Below, piece by piece: positions 42,101 to 52,613 of a DNA stretch of 60,865 nt. Under the pieces are notes generated by a model that was not told the DNA's origin, did not search any database, and worked only from the letters and a program-made list of their open reading frames with translations. Position 1 is the first letter of the stretch, and every line of letters starts with the position of its first letter. Source of the DNA: Oscillospiraceae bacterium (lineage in GTDB: Bacteria > Bacillota > Clostridia > Oscillospirales > WRJC01); assembly GCA_009780985.1 (NCBI GenBank), contig WQYZ01000004.1, positions 1 to 60,865 of the forward strand, in the 5' to 3' direction. The position numbers were made by a program, and so were the translations under genes.

Positions 42101-44739
42101 TCTATCGTCAGGGTATAAATCCCCGGATCCATGCGTTTTGCGCCGGACAAGTCCAGAATTACTGAATTTGCGGAAATGGCGACTTTAATTCCGGTCGGGT
42201 CAAATCCCGAACCTGTGCCGGTGATTATATTGAACACCGTTCCCGACAGGGCTACTTCTTTATTTGAGAATTTAGTTGACGGCGCGGTCTTAAACACAGG
42301 CTCCGAAAATTCGATAATCAGTTTTGCCGACGCAGGCTCGACCCTGAAGTTCGGGGGGCTTTCGTTTAAATACCTGTCGTTCATTCTGACGTCGAGCAAT
42401 ACCGGGTCGACAAAATCTACCATACCCTTGTTTTTTGATTCTTTAACCCTGTTTACCGTCAAAATCCCCTGCATATTGCTCAAATCAACCATAAGATTAT
42501 ACGTTGTGTTTTTCTTGTCCGTCATATCTTTTGTAATGCCGGTGACTGGGATTCTTGTGTTATCGACAAATACCTGGAAAGAATCCGCATGTTTTTCCGT
42601 AGTCAGATCGACGCTCGGTGCGGAGAGTAAAACGATGCTTATATTTTTTTTGTCAATATCGTTGACTTTTGAAACAAGAAACGGAGTGCTGTAATTTGAG
42701 GACGCCTGTCCGCTCAGATATTTTTTACCGTCGACGTCAACCGTCGTCCCCTCGGTCAGTATTATTGAAGTCAGGGTTATCTCATATGAAGTTTTCGACT
42801 TTTCTTTGACTGTAAAATCCGTGACGCCGCCTCCAACAGATATGCCAAAACAGTCCGCGGTGATTTTATTTCCCGAGGTGTCGTCGGTATTTACCAGGAA
42901 TCTCGTGTTGTCTTCAAATACAATAGCCTTCACTGCCGCGATTGCCCCTACAGTCACAGAGCCTCCGAGCCCGTTCTGACCGTTTATAGTTATAACCTGA
43001 CCGCTTTTTATCGTAGCAGACGATGGGATGATCAGATTATATGAAGTCGGCGACTGTGCTGTGACCATAAATCCCGTAACGGCTTTCCCCGCAATCTGCA
43101 CCTGAAAATTCGCGTTTGAAAACGCCGTGCCCTGCGGATTTGTAAGCGTTAAGTTTATCGTTTTCATGTCCGACGGGATAGCGTCCGTTATCGTCGGCTG
43201 TGAAGCCTGCGATATTGTGACCGTTCCGGTCAGATTGTTTACGCCTGTGATTGTAACTTGCGTATACGCCGAAATCTGCACTGGGAGTATTATATTAAAC
43301 TCTGTCGGACTCACTGTCGATACGGTAAAATTGCTGTTCTGAGATCCGTCGATTGCGATTTTGAAGTCGTTTTTTGTTATAATCAAACCCGTGGTGTCGT
43401 CCGTGTTTACTTTAAGCGTGACGGGGAAAAGAAACGACCCGCCGATAACTTTCGGATTGCTTGAGCCTGCGGATTTATTGTCGATGGTGACGTTTGTGCC
43501 GTCGGCTATATTTGTTTTATCAGGCTTGGGATCTATGACTGAGCCGTCTCCGCCGGGATTTACGTTGAGAGTGCCGATTGTGCCCTGTCCGTTGATTTGC
43601 GTTTTGGCGTTAAGCGTGACGTTTTCCAATCTTGCGCCCACAGCCAGATTAACGGTAGCGTTATCGCCGTATACGGACAAATCGTTGATTTTTACATTTT
43701 CGCCGACATTTATTGTCGCGTTTTTACCGTTGATTATTATTTTCTGCGTCGTATTGCCCCTGTTTATATCGACAACGGCGTTGTCGCCGTTGATGACAAG
43801 CGCGCCGGCATTTGAGCCGGAATCTGCCGTATAGACTAAATGCGCGCCGGTTTTGTTGATCTGAATCTCGCCCGCGGTCACTTTTGACATATATATGTTT
43901 TTCCCGCCGTTGACGAAGAATGTTCCGGCTATACTGTCTGTAGTAAGATAAACGTCCCCCTCGCCGGTATCTGAATGAATGTCCAAATCTTTTGACACAT
44001 TCGCATTATTCAGATTTACCCCAGTCGACATTATTGTGGTGTAATTCGAGACGATATTTCCCGTCTGCGGACCGTATGTCCCCGGGAAAGCGTATACTCT
44101 TTTGCCGGAATTAAGACGGTCGAGAAGAACTATGACTTCGCTGACGGACATATATTCTTTGGGCTGAATCGAATAACCGCCCTGACCCGCAATAAATCCG
44201 TTGACAATAGACGACGCGATGTCGTTTAATTTATCATTGGAAATTTGCGACGCGTCGTTCACCCATGACAAAACGCTCAGGTCCGTCGGAGATTCCGGAA
44301 TCTGCGCCACTTTCGCAAACGCAGATATGACCTGTTCCCTCGTCATGGGAGCCGCCGGAGAAAGGGTATTTGCCGATGTCGGAGCCATATATCCGACGCC
44401 TGTCGCGACCGCCATATCCCAGTAATACAGAGTTGACCTCGGAGTGTCGGTATACTTGGATATATCCGCCGGGGTTGAATATCCCATTATTTTGTTTATA
44501 TAAGAAGACAGTTCGCCTCTTGAAATCGGGTCGTCGGGATGTATATCGCCGTTTGAGTCGGGCTTCAGTATACCCAATCTTATCCAGTCATCAAAGACAG
44601 GTCTTGCCCAGTGATTTTCATAGTCAATAGCGGCGGCAATGAAAACAGAGCCTGCTAAAACAGTCAGAATAATCAGGGAAAATAAAAAAACGTATAATTT
44701 TTTTATTTTATTTTTAATGTTTTTAAAATTTACACACAT
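39163..44739 (-). CDS. Giant SLH-domain surface protein with Ig-like repeats
   Basis: 1858 residues. Signal peptide, then three SLH repeats within about residues 33-215 (NHWARPVFDDWIRLGIL, YYWDMAVATGVGYM, PMTREQVISAFAKVA), which would bind pyruvylated cell-wall polymer. Residues about 240-410 are short beta-helix-like repeats (AVVDINRGNTTQKIIINGKN). Then come several Ig-like modules sharing LKVNTDDT/FLVNTDDTSG and TVSPTEFNI/SPTSYNLI patterns, followed by at least three SbsA-type Big_5 modules marked by IEFSEPVF, YTLTID and FDAFGNP/YDSVGNP. It is probably an S-layer or adhesin-type protein. Tandem modules make it prone to length variation. GGAGTG precedes the ATG. The 262-bp gap to carA holds only an AT-rich divergent region. 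Confidence 0.93.
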   Translation of the reverse strand: MCVNFKNIKNKIKKLYVFLFSLIILTVLAGSVFIAAAIDYENHWARPVFDDWIRLGILKPDSNGDIHPDDPISRGELSSYINKIMGYSTPADISKYTDTPRSTLYYWDMAVATGVGYMAPTSANTLSPAAPMTREQVISAFAKVAQIPESPTDLSVLSWVNDASQISNDKLNDIASSIVNGFIAGQGGYSIQPKEYMSVSEVIVLLDRLNSGKRVYAFPGTYGPQTGNIVSNYTTIMSTGVNLNNANVSKDLDIHSDTGEGDVYLTTDSIAGTFFVNGGKNIYMSKVTAGEIQINKTGAHLVYTADSGSNAGALVINGDNAVVDINRGNTTQKIIINGKNATINVGENVKINDLSVYGDNATVNLAVGARLENVTLNAKTQINGQGTIGTLNVNPGGDGSVIDPKPDKTNIADGTNVTIDNKSAGSSNPKVIGGSFLFPVTLKVNTDDTTGLIITKNDFKIAIDGSQNSNFTVSTVSPTEFNIILPVQISAYTQVTITGVNNLTGTVTISQASQPTITDAIPSDMKTINLTLTNPQGTAFSNANFQVQIAGKAVTGFMVTAQSPTSYNLIIPSSATIKSGQVITINGQNGLGGSVTVGAIAAVKAIVFEDNTRFLVNTDDTSGNKITADCFGISVGGGVTDFTVKEKSKTSYEITLTSIILTEGTTVDVDGKKYLSGQASSNYSTPFLVSKVNDIDKKNISIVLLSAPSVDLTTEKHADSFQVFVDNTRIPVTGITKDMTDKKNTTYNLMVDLSNMQGILTVNRVKESKNKGMVDFVDPVLLDVRMNDRYLNESPPNFRVEPASAKLIIEFSEPVFKTAPSTKFSNKEVALSGTVFNIITGTGSGFDPTGIKVAISANSVILDLSGAKRMDPGIYTLTIDKTQIFDAFGNPCGRNNPDKVSFKFDIIGSVPTVVSAAQNPTGGIDIKLNGSAADAFGTAMSQDQDTDSYILIMDGPTQKGTAITYQYISYDSKTKTLSINRDALPPNIADITDPNYLDKTTYKLIFTNPDFVHFEVSKIKIDTKRPEILNVSLKDTNLTAGNNGSIVYTQTDADGNPALDENGNPITYTVPMPKVSQSNATIQIEFSEPVFAAPPSAKFTASNLASFGQAFNVDADDSGNVDLGNAKLTSSNRTVTISLNSAKLLAPDRYTLTIDGGLIYDSVGNPVNGTDSSMLKYYFTIMRVPPVITSARQQTNGDIVINFSRYVLSTEYRTALCDDGVINIFDKNGNLIQTVSNEFLSADNVNPKLVIKREGLNPNIPKDNYTIELNEYDYATQTTSPLQIYTYDEDKPAITIGGNKKIPLTSNAEQNRVTVQDAIITVTFGGNIKNANGGKFTASDFAVTSDPSVAPFTLYVEDSNGAPISFTPEDLAKIQLTFGPTGISIDLTKAINDSMLYAKFTISVNKSMIYDTNGLRISNEVESGRFKLAKSPFPLQSAVQIPEDGGIVVTLSNYDTSDGTNSQSIDANTYGSYIDGTNYEFGIMSTVRFERNGIIVGYIPSDYIWDGVSAQHGVTYDFSQKTITISKSSLDHIIDLDGNPVKLDGGKYTLVLNHSEYADNKIDLTVDTTPPVISTGYPKANIDNTSGTTMAHITFKFNEDVNCAQIICTAEYKNSGINVNVEPVNPVNGYSNVVTVSFPVANNTYLSDYIITNLTVQDLYTNKASFPIAPETGICALPLSLHDSSKMSPGDSNSQIPGFEYDAQALTNTEDSPKFLFEESPTDFSKYYDPTTRKVTNNEFANILTEKANGATEVTLQSEMVVTIPDGVTTFRYTESKIPTLTSAFTFNDFRNVPSDKKIILHNEIKYTLDNGTWTVGTVQDSNSMGYYIFEWSTADKVYYTYVISDFVSSPVPAETAP

Positions 44740-45001
44740 TTTCTCACTCCAATATTTAAATTCACAATGGTATTATTATATTTATCTCATACAATATATA
44801 TCGGTATAAAAAAGGCAATCTTAAATAAAATTTAAATTTTTTATTCACTCAATTATTTTTCATTTATGGCAAATTATATTAATTATATGTTAATATCAAA
44901 GTCAAAACTAAAGTATAAAATAACATATTTAGATATAAATAATATTATATTAAAGATAGAAGATATACTGAGCAAAACTCAGTAGTGAGGAGGAATTATT
45001 A

Positions 45002-46120
45002 GTGTCGGAAAAAATGTCAGGGATGTCTAATACAGCATATTTGGCACTTGCAAACGGGAGGATTTTCGAGGGAAGATTTTTTGGAGCTGAACCCACTGAA
45101 AAAAATGTGGGAGAAATCGTATTCAACACTGGAATGACCGGCTATTTGGAAACTCTCACAGACCCCAGTTATTTCGGTCAGATCGTTTTGCAGACGTTCC
45201 CGTTAATCGGGAATTACGGAATTATTTCCCCAGACTTTGAAAGTTCGTCAGTTAAAGTCAGCGCATATATCGTAAAATCGTGGTGTGAAGAACCCTCAAA
45301 TTTCAGGAGCGAGGGCAATCTTGACACTTTTTTTAAAGCTAAAAATATTACGGGGCTTTACGGTATAGACACAAGAGAAGTTACAAGAATAATCAGAGAA
45401 AACGGAACAATGAACGCAAAAATCATATGCGAATCAGATAAAAATAATATAAATTTTGATGAAATAAAAAATTATAAAATATCAAACGCAGTCCAAAGTA
45501 TGTCCTGCGAAGAAATAAAAGAGTATAAATGCGAAAATGCTAAGTATAGAATTGTTGTAGTTGATTTCGGGGCAAAAGAGAGCATAAAACAGAAACTGTT
45601 AAAGCGGGGCTGCGACGTGTGGGTTGTGCCGTATAATACGGCGGAGGAACAGATAAAAAATATAAATCCCGACGGAATTGTGCTTTCAGACGGCCCAGGA
45701 GACCCTGCGGATAATGACAACGCCGAAGTTATAAATAACTTGAAAGAAATTATAAAATTAAACATTCCGATATTCGGGATATGTCTGGGACATCAGTTAT
45801 TGGCTTTGGCGCACGGATTTAAAACTGAAAAGTTGAAATACGGTCACAGAGGGGCAAATCAGCCGGTTAAAAGTTTAGCTGACGGAAAAGTGTATATCAC
45901 AAGCCAGAACCACGGATATACAGTGATGCCGGAGAGTATAGACGGCAATAAAGCAAGCATATTATATGTAAATGTAAACGATAAAACATGCGAGGGAATA
46001 GAATATAAAGACAAATTGATATTTTCTTCGCAGTTCCATCCGGAACTCTGTGAAAGTCCCTGTGATACGGGATTTTTGTATGACAGGTTTATCGAAAATA
46101 TGCAGAAAGTGAGGAAATAA
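45002..46120 (+). CDS. carA: Carbamoyl-phosphate synthase small (glutaminase) subunit
   Basis: 372 residues. N-terminal CPSase small-chain domain with FNTGMTGYLETLTDPSY, then a class I glutamine amidotransferase with catalytic Cys in FGICLGHQLLALAHG and the downstream His/Glu in SQFHPELCESP. It releases ammonia from glutamine and channels it to the large subunit. The start is a GTG at 45002, chosen because AGGAGG lies eight bases upstream; ATGs downstream lack such a site. No PyrR-binding leader or arginine leader peptide was recognised upstream. The stop is two bases before the carB start, a tight operon. Confidence 0.96.
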   Translation: MSEKMSGMSNTAYLALANGRIFEGRFFGAEPTEKNVGEIVFNTGMTGYLETLTDPSYFGQIVLQTFPLIGNYGIISPDFESSSVKVSAYIVKSWCEEPSNFRSEGNLDTFFKAKNITGLYGIDTREVTRIIRENGTMNAKIICESDKNNINFDEIKNYKISNAVQSMSCEEIKEYKCENAKYRIVVVDFGAKESIKQKLLKRGCDVWVVPYNTAEEQIKNINPDGIVLSDGPGDPADNDNAEVINNLKEIIKLNIPIFGICLGHQLLALAHGFKTEKLKYGHRGANQPVKSLADGKVYITSQNHGYTVMPESIDGNKASILYVNVNDKTCEGIEYKDKLIFSSQFHPELCESPCDTGFLYDRFIENMQKVRK

Positions 46121-46122
46121 CA

Positions 46123-49100
46123 ATGCCTTTAGATAAAAATATAAAAAAAGTATTGGTGATAGGTTCGGGACCTATAATAATCGGACAGGCGGCGGAATTT
46201 GACTATGCGGGCACGCAGGCGTGCAGAGTTTTAAAACAGGATAATATAGAAATCGTTCTTGTAAATTCCAATCCCGCAACTATAATGACTGACAGCGCAA
46301 TCGCGGACAGAATATATATAGAGCCTTTGACTTTGACTACGGTTAAAAGAATAATAGAAAAAGAGCGTCCCGACAGCATACTGTCAAGTCTCGGGGGGCA
46401 GACGGGACTCACTTTATGTATGCAGCTTGCCAAAGACGGATTTTTAGAGAAGATGAATGTCAGGCTTCTCGGCTCGTCGCCGGAAACTATCGACAAAGCC
46501 GAAGACCGCCAGATTTTTAAAGAGACAATGCAGAAAATCGGACAGCCGGTTATCCCGTCCGCAATCGCAAACGATATCAATACGGCGTATAAATTCGCCG
46601 ATGAAAACGGTTATCCCGTTATAATCAGACCCGCTTTTACACTCGGCGGAACCGGCGGAGGCTTTGCCCACGATAAAGAGGAACTCGCCGAAATCGGAAG
46701 CATAGGGCTTGACGCTTCGCCCATACATCAGATATTGGTTGAAAAATCAGTCGCGGGCTGGAAAGAGATAGAGTTTGAGGGAATGCGCGACAAGTCAGGC
46801 AATGTCATCACCGTCTGCTCGATGGAAAACGTCGATCCCGTCGGGATTCATACAGGGGACAGCATAGTCGTAGCCCCAGCCGTAACTCTCTCGAACGTGG
46901 AATATGAAATGCTCAGAGCGGCGACTCTGGATATTATAACCTCTCTGGGAGTCGAGGGAGGGTGCAACGTACAGTTCGCGCTGTACCCGGATTCGCTTGA
47001 ATACGCCGTAATCGAGGTAAATCCGAGAGTGTCGCGCTCGTCGGCTTTAGCGTCGAAAGCGACGGGCTACCCGATTGCGAAAGTAGCGACAAAAGTCGCC
47101 ATAGGCTATAATTTGGACGAAATTGTGAACGCAGTCACCGGCACGACTTACGCGGCTTTCGAGCCTACTATCGATTATATCGCAATAAAATTTCCCAAAT
47201 GGCCCTTTGACAAATTTGTCTACGCAAAAAAAGATTTGGGAACTCAGATGAAAGCCACCGGCGAGGTAATGAGCACATCGGACACTTTCGAAGACGCTCT
47301 GTTAAAAGCCGTCAGAGGCGCGGAATTGGGTCTGTCGTCGCTTGAAATGCCGAAACTGAAAAATCTTTCGGACGAAAATATAAGAAATATGCTGCATTCA
47401 GTAACGGACGAGAGATTATTTGTCATATACGAGGCGTTAAAGCGCGGAGTTGGCGTGGACGAGATATATGATATTACAAAAATAGACGAGTGGTTTTTGA
47501 GCAAGATTAAAAATATCGCGGACAACCCAGAGAAATATGATAACACAGGGAAAAGCGTCGTCTATAAAATGGTCGATACCTGCGCAGGGGAATATGCCGC
47601 GCAGACGCCGTATTTCTACGCTATCCCCGCAGGAAATACCGGGATTGGAAACGAAGCGTTGGAATTTATCGAAAGGAGCAATAAAAGCAATAAAGAGAGA
47701 ATATTGGTTCTAGGTTCGGGACCAATCAGAATAGGGCAGGGCATAGAGTTTGATTATGCGTGCGTACACTGCGTCTGGTCGCTGAAAAAAATGGGATATG
47801 AAGTTATAGTCATAAACAATAACCCTGAAACAGTTTCTACAGATTTCGATACAGCCGACAGGTTATATTTCGAGCCTCTGACTATAGACGATGTTATGCG
47901 GGTTATAAATATAGAAAAGCCAATCGGAGTAATAGTCGCGTTCGGCGGAGGCACGGCGATTAAACTCACGCAGAAATTAGCGCAACGCGGCGTAAAAATA
48001 CTCGGCACCTCGGATGATTCGATAGACATATGCGAAGACCGAAAGAGATTCGATAAACTGCTTGAAGATTTGCATATAAACAGACCTAAAGGATTCGCGG
48101 TTATGACTGAAGCCGAGGCGCTGAAAGCCGCCGAGAATTTGGGTTACCCCGTATTAATGCGCCCGTCGTATGTTCTGGGCGGGCAGAATATGATTATCGC
48201 ATATGAAGCCGACGATATAACAGAATATATGGAGATAATCCTGAGACAGAAACAGGATAATCCGGTTCTGATAGACAAATATATGAGCGGCAGGGAAATA
48301 GAAGTCGACGCAATATGCGACGGCAAAGATATATTAATACCGGGAATCATGGAGCATATCGAACGTACAGGAATACACTCCGGCGACAGTATCGCAATGT
48401 ATCCGGCGGCGCATATCGACGATAAATTAGCGAAGAAAATCTTTGACGTGACCGAAAAAATCTGCACGGCTCTCGATGTAAGAGGGCTTGTAAATCTGCA
48501 GTATGTAATATCGTACGCCGAAAATTCGCACGGCGATATTTACGTCATAGAAGTGAATCCGAGAGCGTCGCGCACTGTGCCGTATATCAGCAAAATCACG
48601 GGAATACAGATGTGCGAATTAGCAACGAGAACAAGCCTCGGCGAAACTCTCGAAAGTTTGGGATATAAATCCGGCATCGGGAAAATACCCCCGTATGTCG
48701 CCGTAAAAGTTCCTGTGTTCTCATTCGAAAAACTCGCGGACTTGGACACGCAATTAGGTCCGGAAATGAAATCTACCGGCGAAGTTCTGGGAATAGGCAA
48801 GGATTTGAGGGAAGCCTTATACAAAGGATTGCTTGCTGCGGGATATAAATTGAGCAGACACGGCGGCGTATTTATTACGGTCAGAAACAGCGACAAAGAC
48901 GAAATTGCGGATATTGCCCGGAAATTTGCTCTGCTCGGATTTGAATTGTACGCGACAAAAGGCACCGGGGATATTCTGAAAAAAGCGGGACTTCCGTCCG
49001 TCACAATAAACAAGATTCACGAGAGCGGCGAAAACAACAGCATGACAATTATTGAGAGCGGCAAGATAAATTATGTTATCTCGACATCGGCAAAAGGCAG

Positions 49101-50160
49101 AGACCCTGCCCGCGACAGCGTAAAAATCCGCCGTAAGGCGTGCATGCTGCGCATACCGTGTATGACGAGTTTAGACACGGCAAACGCGATAGCCGACAGT
49201 TTGCTAAGCCATTACGGTGAAACAAACACGGAAATTATAGATATAAGCAGGCTGAGAAGCGAGCATATGGAGCTTAAATTCACAAAAATGGAAAGCGCCG
49301 GAAACGATTATATCTATATAGATCGGTTTGAAAGCGGCGCGCAGGAAATAAATTCGCCGGAATCCCTGTCGATATTTTTATCGGACAGGCATTACGGGGT
49401 AGGCGGGGACGGCGTAGTGTTAATCTTGCCTCCGACAGATAAAGATAATGCGGACGCGAGAATGCGCACGTTTAATCTTGACGGAAGCGAGGGCTGGATA
49501 GGCGGAAACGGAATCAGATGCGTCGCCAAATATCTGTACGACAACAAGTTAGTCGATAAATTGGATATGAAAATCGAGACTTTCAGCGGAATAAGAGAGC
49601 TTTCTCTCGAAACGCAGAACGGGCTTGTTTCGTCGGTGTGCGTCAATATGGGCAAAGCGGAATTTGCTCCCGAAAAAATTCCGGCGAAACTCAGCGGCGA
49701 TAAGATAGTCAATCGAAAGATTGATATAGACGGCAGAAAATACAGCATAACATGCGTATCAATGGGGAATCCGCACTGCGTCGTATTCTTTGAGGACAGC
49801 GACAGCGGCGGCGAGCATGAAAATCACGAAAATCTCGATATGTTTGATATAGATAAAACCGGACCGCAGTTTGAATACAATCCGATATTCCCGGCGCGCG
49901 TAAACGCGGAATTTGTTCAGATAATAAACAAAAATACCCTAAAGATGCGCGTGTGGGAGAGAGGCAGCGGCGAGACTCTATCTTGCGGCACGGGAGCGTG
50001 CGCGGCGGCAGTCGCCGCTGTTCTGAACGGCTATATGAACAAAGGCGAGGATATAAGAGTCATACTCAAAGGCGGGGAGCTTACTGTGAATTACACGGAC
50101 GAGTGCGTTTATCTGACCGGCGGGTGCCGGAAAGTCTTCGAGGGCACCGTATTGTTATAA
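46123..50160 (+). CDS. carB-dapF: Fused carbamoyl-phosphate synthase large subunit and diaminopimelate epimerase
   Basis: 1345 residues in one open frame. Residues 1-1048 are a full CarB: first ATP-grasp half (GQAAEFDYAGTQACR at about 20), oligomerisation domain, second ATP-grasp half (GQGIEFDYACVHC at about 545), and C-terminal MGS-like allosteric domain. Residues 1049-1345 are a complete DapF starting MELKFTKMESAGNDYIYID, with both catalytic cysteines in GGNGIRCVAK and GETLSCGTGACAA, and the usual MGNPHCV. CarB makes carbamoyl phosphate; DapF interconverts LL- and meso-diaminopimelate for lysine and peptidoglycan. There is no stop between them. An ATG at 49267 could also allow independent DapF initiation, but the ribosome site there is weak. 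I know of no functional reason for the pairing. Confidence 0.93.
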   Translation: MPLDKNIKKVLVIGSGPIIIGQAAEFDYAGTQACRVLKQDNIEIVLVNSNPATIMTDSAIADRIYIEPLTLTTVKRIIEKERPDSILSSLGGQTGLTLCMQLAKDGFLEKMNVRLLGSSPETIDKAEDRQIFKETMQKIGQPVIPSAIANDINTAYKFADENGYPVIIRPAFTLGGTGGGFAHDKEELAEIGSIGLDASPIHQILVEKSVAGWKEIEFEGMRDKSGNVITVCSMENVDPVGIHTGDSIVVAPAVTLSNVEYEMLRAATLDIITSLGVEGGCNVQFALYPDSLEYAVIEVNPRVSRSSALASKATGYPIAKVATKVAIGYNLDEIVNAVTGTTYAAFEPTIDYIAIKFPKWPFDKFVYAKKDLGTQMKATGEVMSTSDTFEDALLKAVRGAELGLSSLEMPKLKNLSDENIRNMLHSVTDERLFVIYEALKRGVGVDEIYDITKIDEWFLSKIKNIADNPEKYDNTGKSVVYKMVDTCAGEYAAQTPYFYAIPAGNTGIGNEALEFIERSNKSNKERILVLGSGPIRIGQGIEFDYACVHCVWSLKKMGYEVIVINNNPETVSTDFDTADRLYFEPLTIDDVMRVINIEKPIGVIVAFGGGTAIKLTQKLAQRGVKILGTSDDSIDICEDRKRFDKLLEDLHINRPKGFAVMTEAEALKAAENLGYPVLMRPSYVLGGQNMIIAYEADDITEYMEIILRQKQDNPVLIDKYMSGREIEVDAICDGKDILIPGIMEHIERTGIHSGDSIAMYPAAHIDDKLAKKIFDVTEKICTALDVRGLVNLQYVISYAENSHGDIYVIEVNPRASRTVPYISKITGIQMCELATRTSLGETLESLGYKSGIGKIPPYVAVKVPVFSFEKLADLDTQLGPEMKSTGEVLGIGKDLREALYKGLLAAGYKLSRHGGVFITVRNSDKDEIADIARKFALLGFELYATKGTGDILKKAGLPSVTINKIHESGENNSMTIIESGKINYVISTSAKGRDPARDSVKIRRKACMLRIPCMTSLDTANAIADSLLSHYGETNTEIIDISRLRSEHMELKFTKMESAGNDYIYIDRFESGAQEINSPESLSIFLSDRHYGVGGDGVVLILPPTDKDNADARMRTFNLDGSEGWIGGNGIRCVAKYLYDNKLVDKLDMKIETFSGIRELSLETQNGLVSSVCVNMGKAEFAPEKIPAKLSGDKIVNRKIDIDGRKYSITCVSMGNPHCVVFFEDSDSGGEHENHENLDMFDIDKTGPQFEYNPIFPARVNAEFVQIINKNTLKMRVWERGSGETLSCGTGACAAAVAAVLNGYMNKGEDIRVILKGGELTVNYTDECVYLTGGCRKVFEGTVLL

Positions 50161-50199
50161 ATATAACAATAACAAATATAATCCATAAAAATTATGTAT

Positions 50200-50228
50200 T
50201 TGACGGAATTATAAAAATGTGATATTAT
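50200..50228 (+). promoter_or_regulatory. Sigma-A promoter of gdhA
   Basis: TTGACG (50200-50205), 17-base spacer, TATTAT (50223-50228), 46 bases before the gdhA start. Confidence 0.72.
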
Positions 50229-50258
50229 AAAATCAAATATAAAAAGTCTATAATTTAA

Positions 50259-51626
<1,368 letters not shown>

Positions 51627-51671
51627 TTAACAATTAACAGATAACAAGTGAAATATCAGAGTAAAAATTAT

Positions 51672-51718
51672 AGGCGGGGTTTATATTGAGTTACACTCAG
51701 TTGAACCTCGCCTTTTAA
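51672..51718 (+). terminator. Terminator of gdhA
   Basis: Long stem GGCGGGGTT ... AACCTCGCC with inner TGAGT / ACTCA pairing, followed by TTTT. Located 46 bases after the gdhA stop. Confidence 0.82.
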
Positions 51719-51777
51719 AAATTTATGCGGCAATAAAATTATTAATAAAATAGCAATAAAAACGTGATAAAATATAA

Positions 51778-51880
51778 TAGATGTGTCCGGAAACCCTGAT
51801 TTACGTAGGGGCGGATGGTAATCCGCCCGTGATTTTACGGGACGATTACCATCGTCCCCTACAGTTTCCGGACAGATCTA
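51778..51880 (+). repeat. 103-bp palindromic MITE-like element, copy 3
   Basis: Nearly identical to copies 1 and 2 (one interior base differs from copy 2). It begins three bases into a TATAAT-like hexamer (51773-51778) and ends 41 bases before the next gene's start, so it again lies in a gene leader. The -35 region of that promoter is weak. Confidence 0.92.
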
Positions 51881-51921
51881 ATAAATTATATTTTTAAATG
51901 TTGATGGAAAGGGCGGTAAAA

Positions 51922-52590
51922 ATGAAAAAAATAATAATTGTATTGCTATTGGCTGGAATATTATTGCTGAATATCAGTTCATGCGCGGACAAAGACATGG
52001 ATTACAGCTACAGCATAAAAGACGCCCTGAAAATAAGCGCGTATCTTTTTGACGAGAGTATCAATATGGACGAACCCATATATTATAATGATGGCGATGA
52101 GTACACGCTTGAACAGTTGAAAATGAACGAAGTCAGAGTAATGGCTCCTCAAAGTGCAATGCAACGCGAGATTCCAGGGACGGGCTTGGTTTTATATTTA
52201 GAATTTGATGGTATAATCAAAGTAGTTTCTGAAAACAAAGATGTACGGTTAACATATAACAAAATTAACGGATACGAGACGCAATTAGCAGTTTCGGGAT
52301 ATGTCAACGCATATCCATACCGTATTTATACACCTTCAATGGTCGATGTTCACCCATTTATCCCGGGAACAGAATATTATCTGAATGTAAATGCGTACAA
52401 ATTCGAGAATGAAGACTCGCCTATTATACGGGCGAAGTTAAAATTAGTCGCGTTAGATGACGCGGTTGAAGAACCTGTCTTTTTTCATGATGGTAAGCCG
52501 GAGTCAGCATGTGTATCAATCGAGCTTATTTCTTACGAATACAGCGATGTTTATAAACTTATGGACGATATAGCAGATGACGAAGAATAA
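51922..52590 (+). CDS. Hypothetical lipoprotein
   Basis: 222 residues from the ATG at 51922, preceded by GGAAAGG at proper spacing; the frame is open for eight more codons upstream. Signal peptide with a lipobox NISSC (Cys about 21), then about 200 residues of mixed beta structure with no family I recognise (segments such as LVLYLEFDGIIKVVS and FIPGTEYYLNVNAYKFE). The protein would be anchored to the outer membrane face. Its leader carries palindromic element copy 3. The following recX gene has an almost identical ribosome-site context (GGAAAGGGCGG), hinting at a duplicated leader. Confidence 0.78.
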   Translation: MKKIIIVLLLAGILLLNISSCADKDMDYSYSIKDALKISAYLFDESINMDEPIYYNDGDEYTLEQLKMNEVRVMAPQSAMQREIPGTGLVLYLEFDGIIKVVSENKDVRLTYNKINGYETQLAVSGYVNAYPYRIYTPSMVDVHPFIPGTEYYLNVNAYKFENEDSPIIRAKLKLVALDDAVEEPVFFHDGKPESACVSIELISYEYSDVYKLMDDIADDEE

Positions 52591-52613
52591 TAAATTTTGG
52601 AAAGGGCGGAAAA

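Noticed and set aside
44740-45001. PyrR-binding or arginine attenuator upstream of carA
   Set aside because: No anti-terminator/terminator pair, PyrR consensus loop or leader peptide could be seen in this AT-rich stretch.
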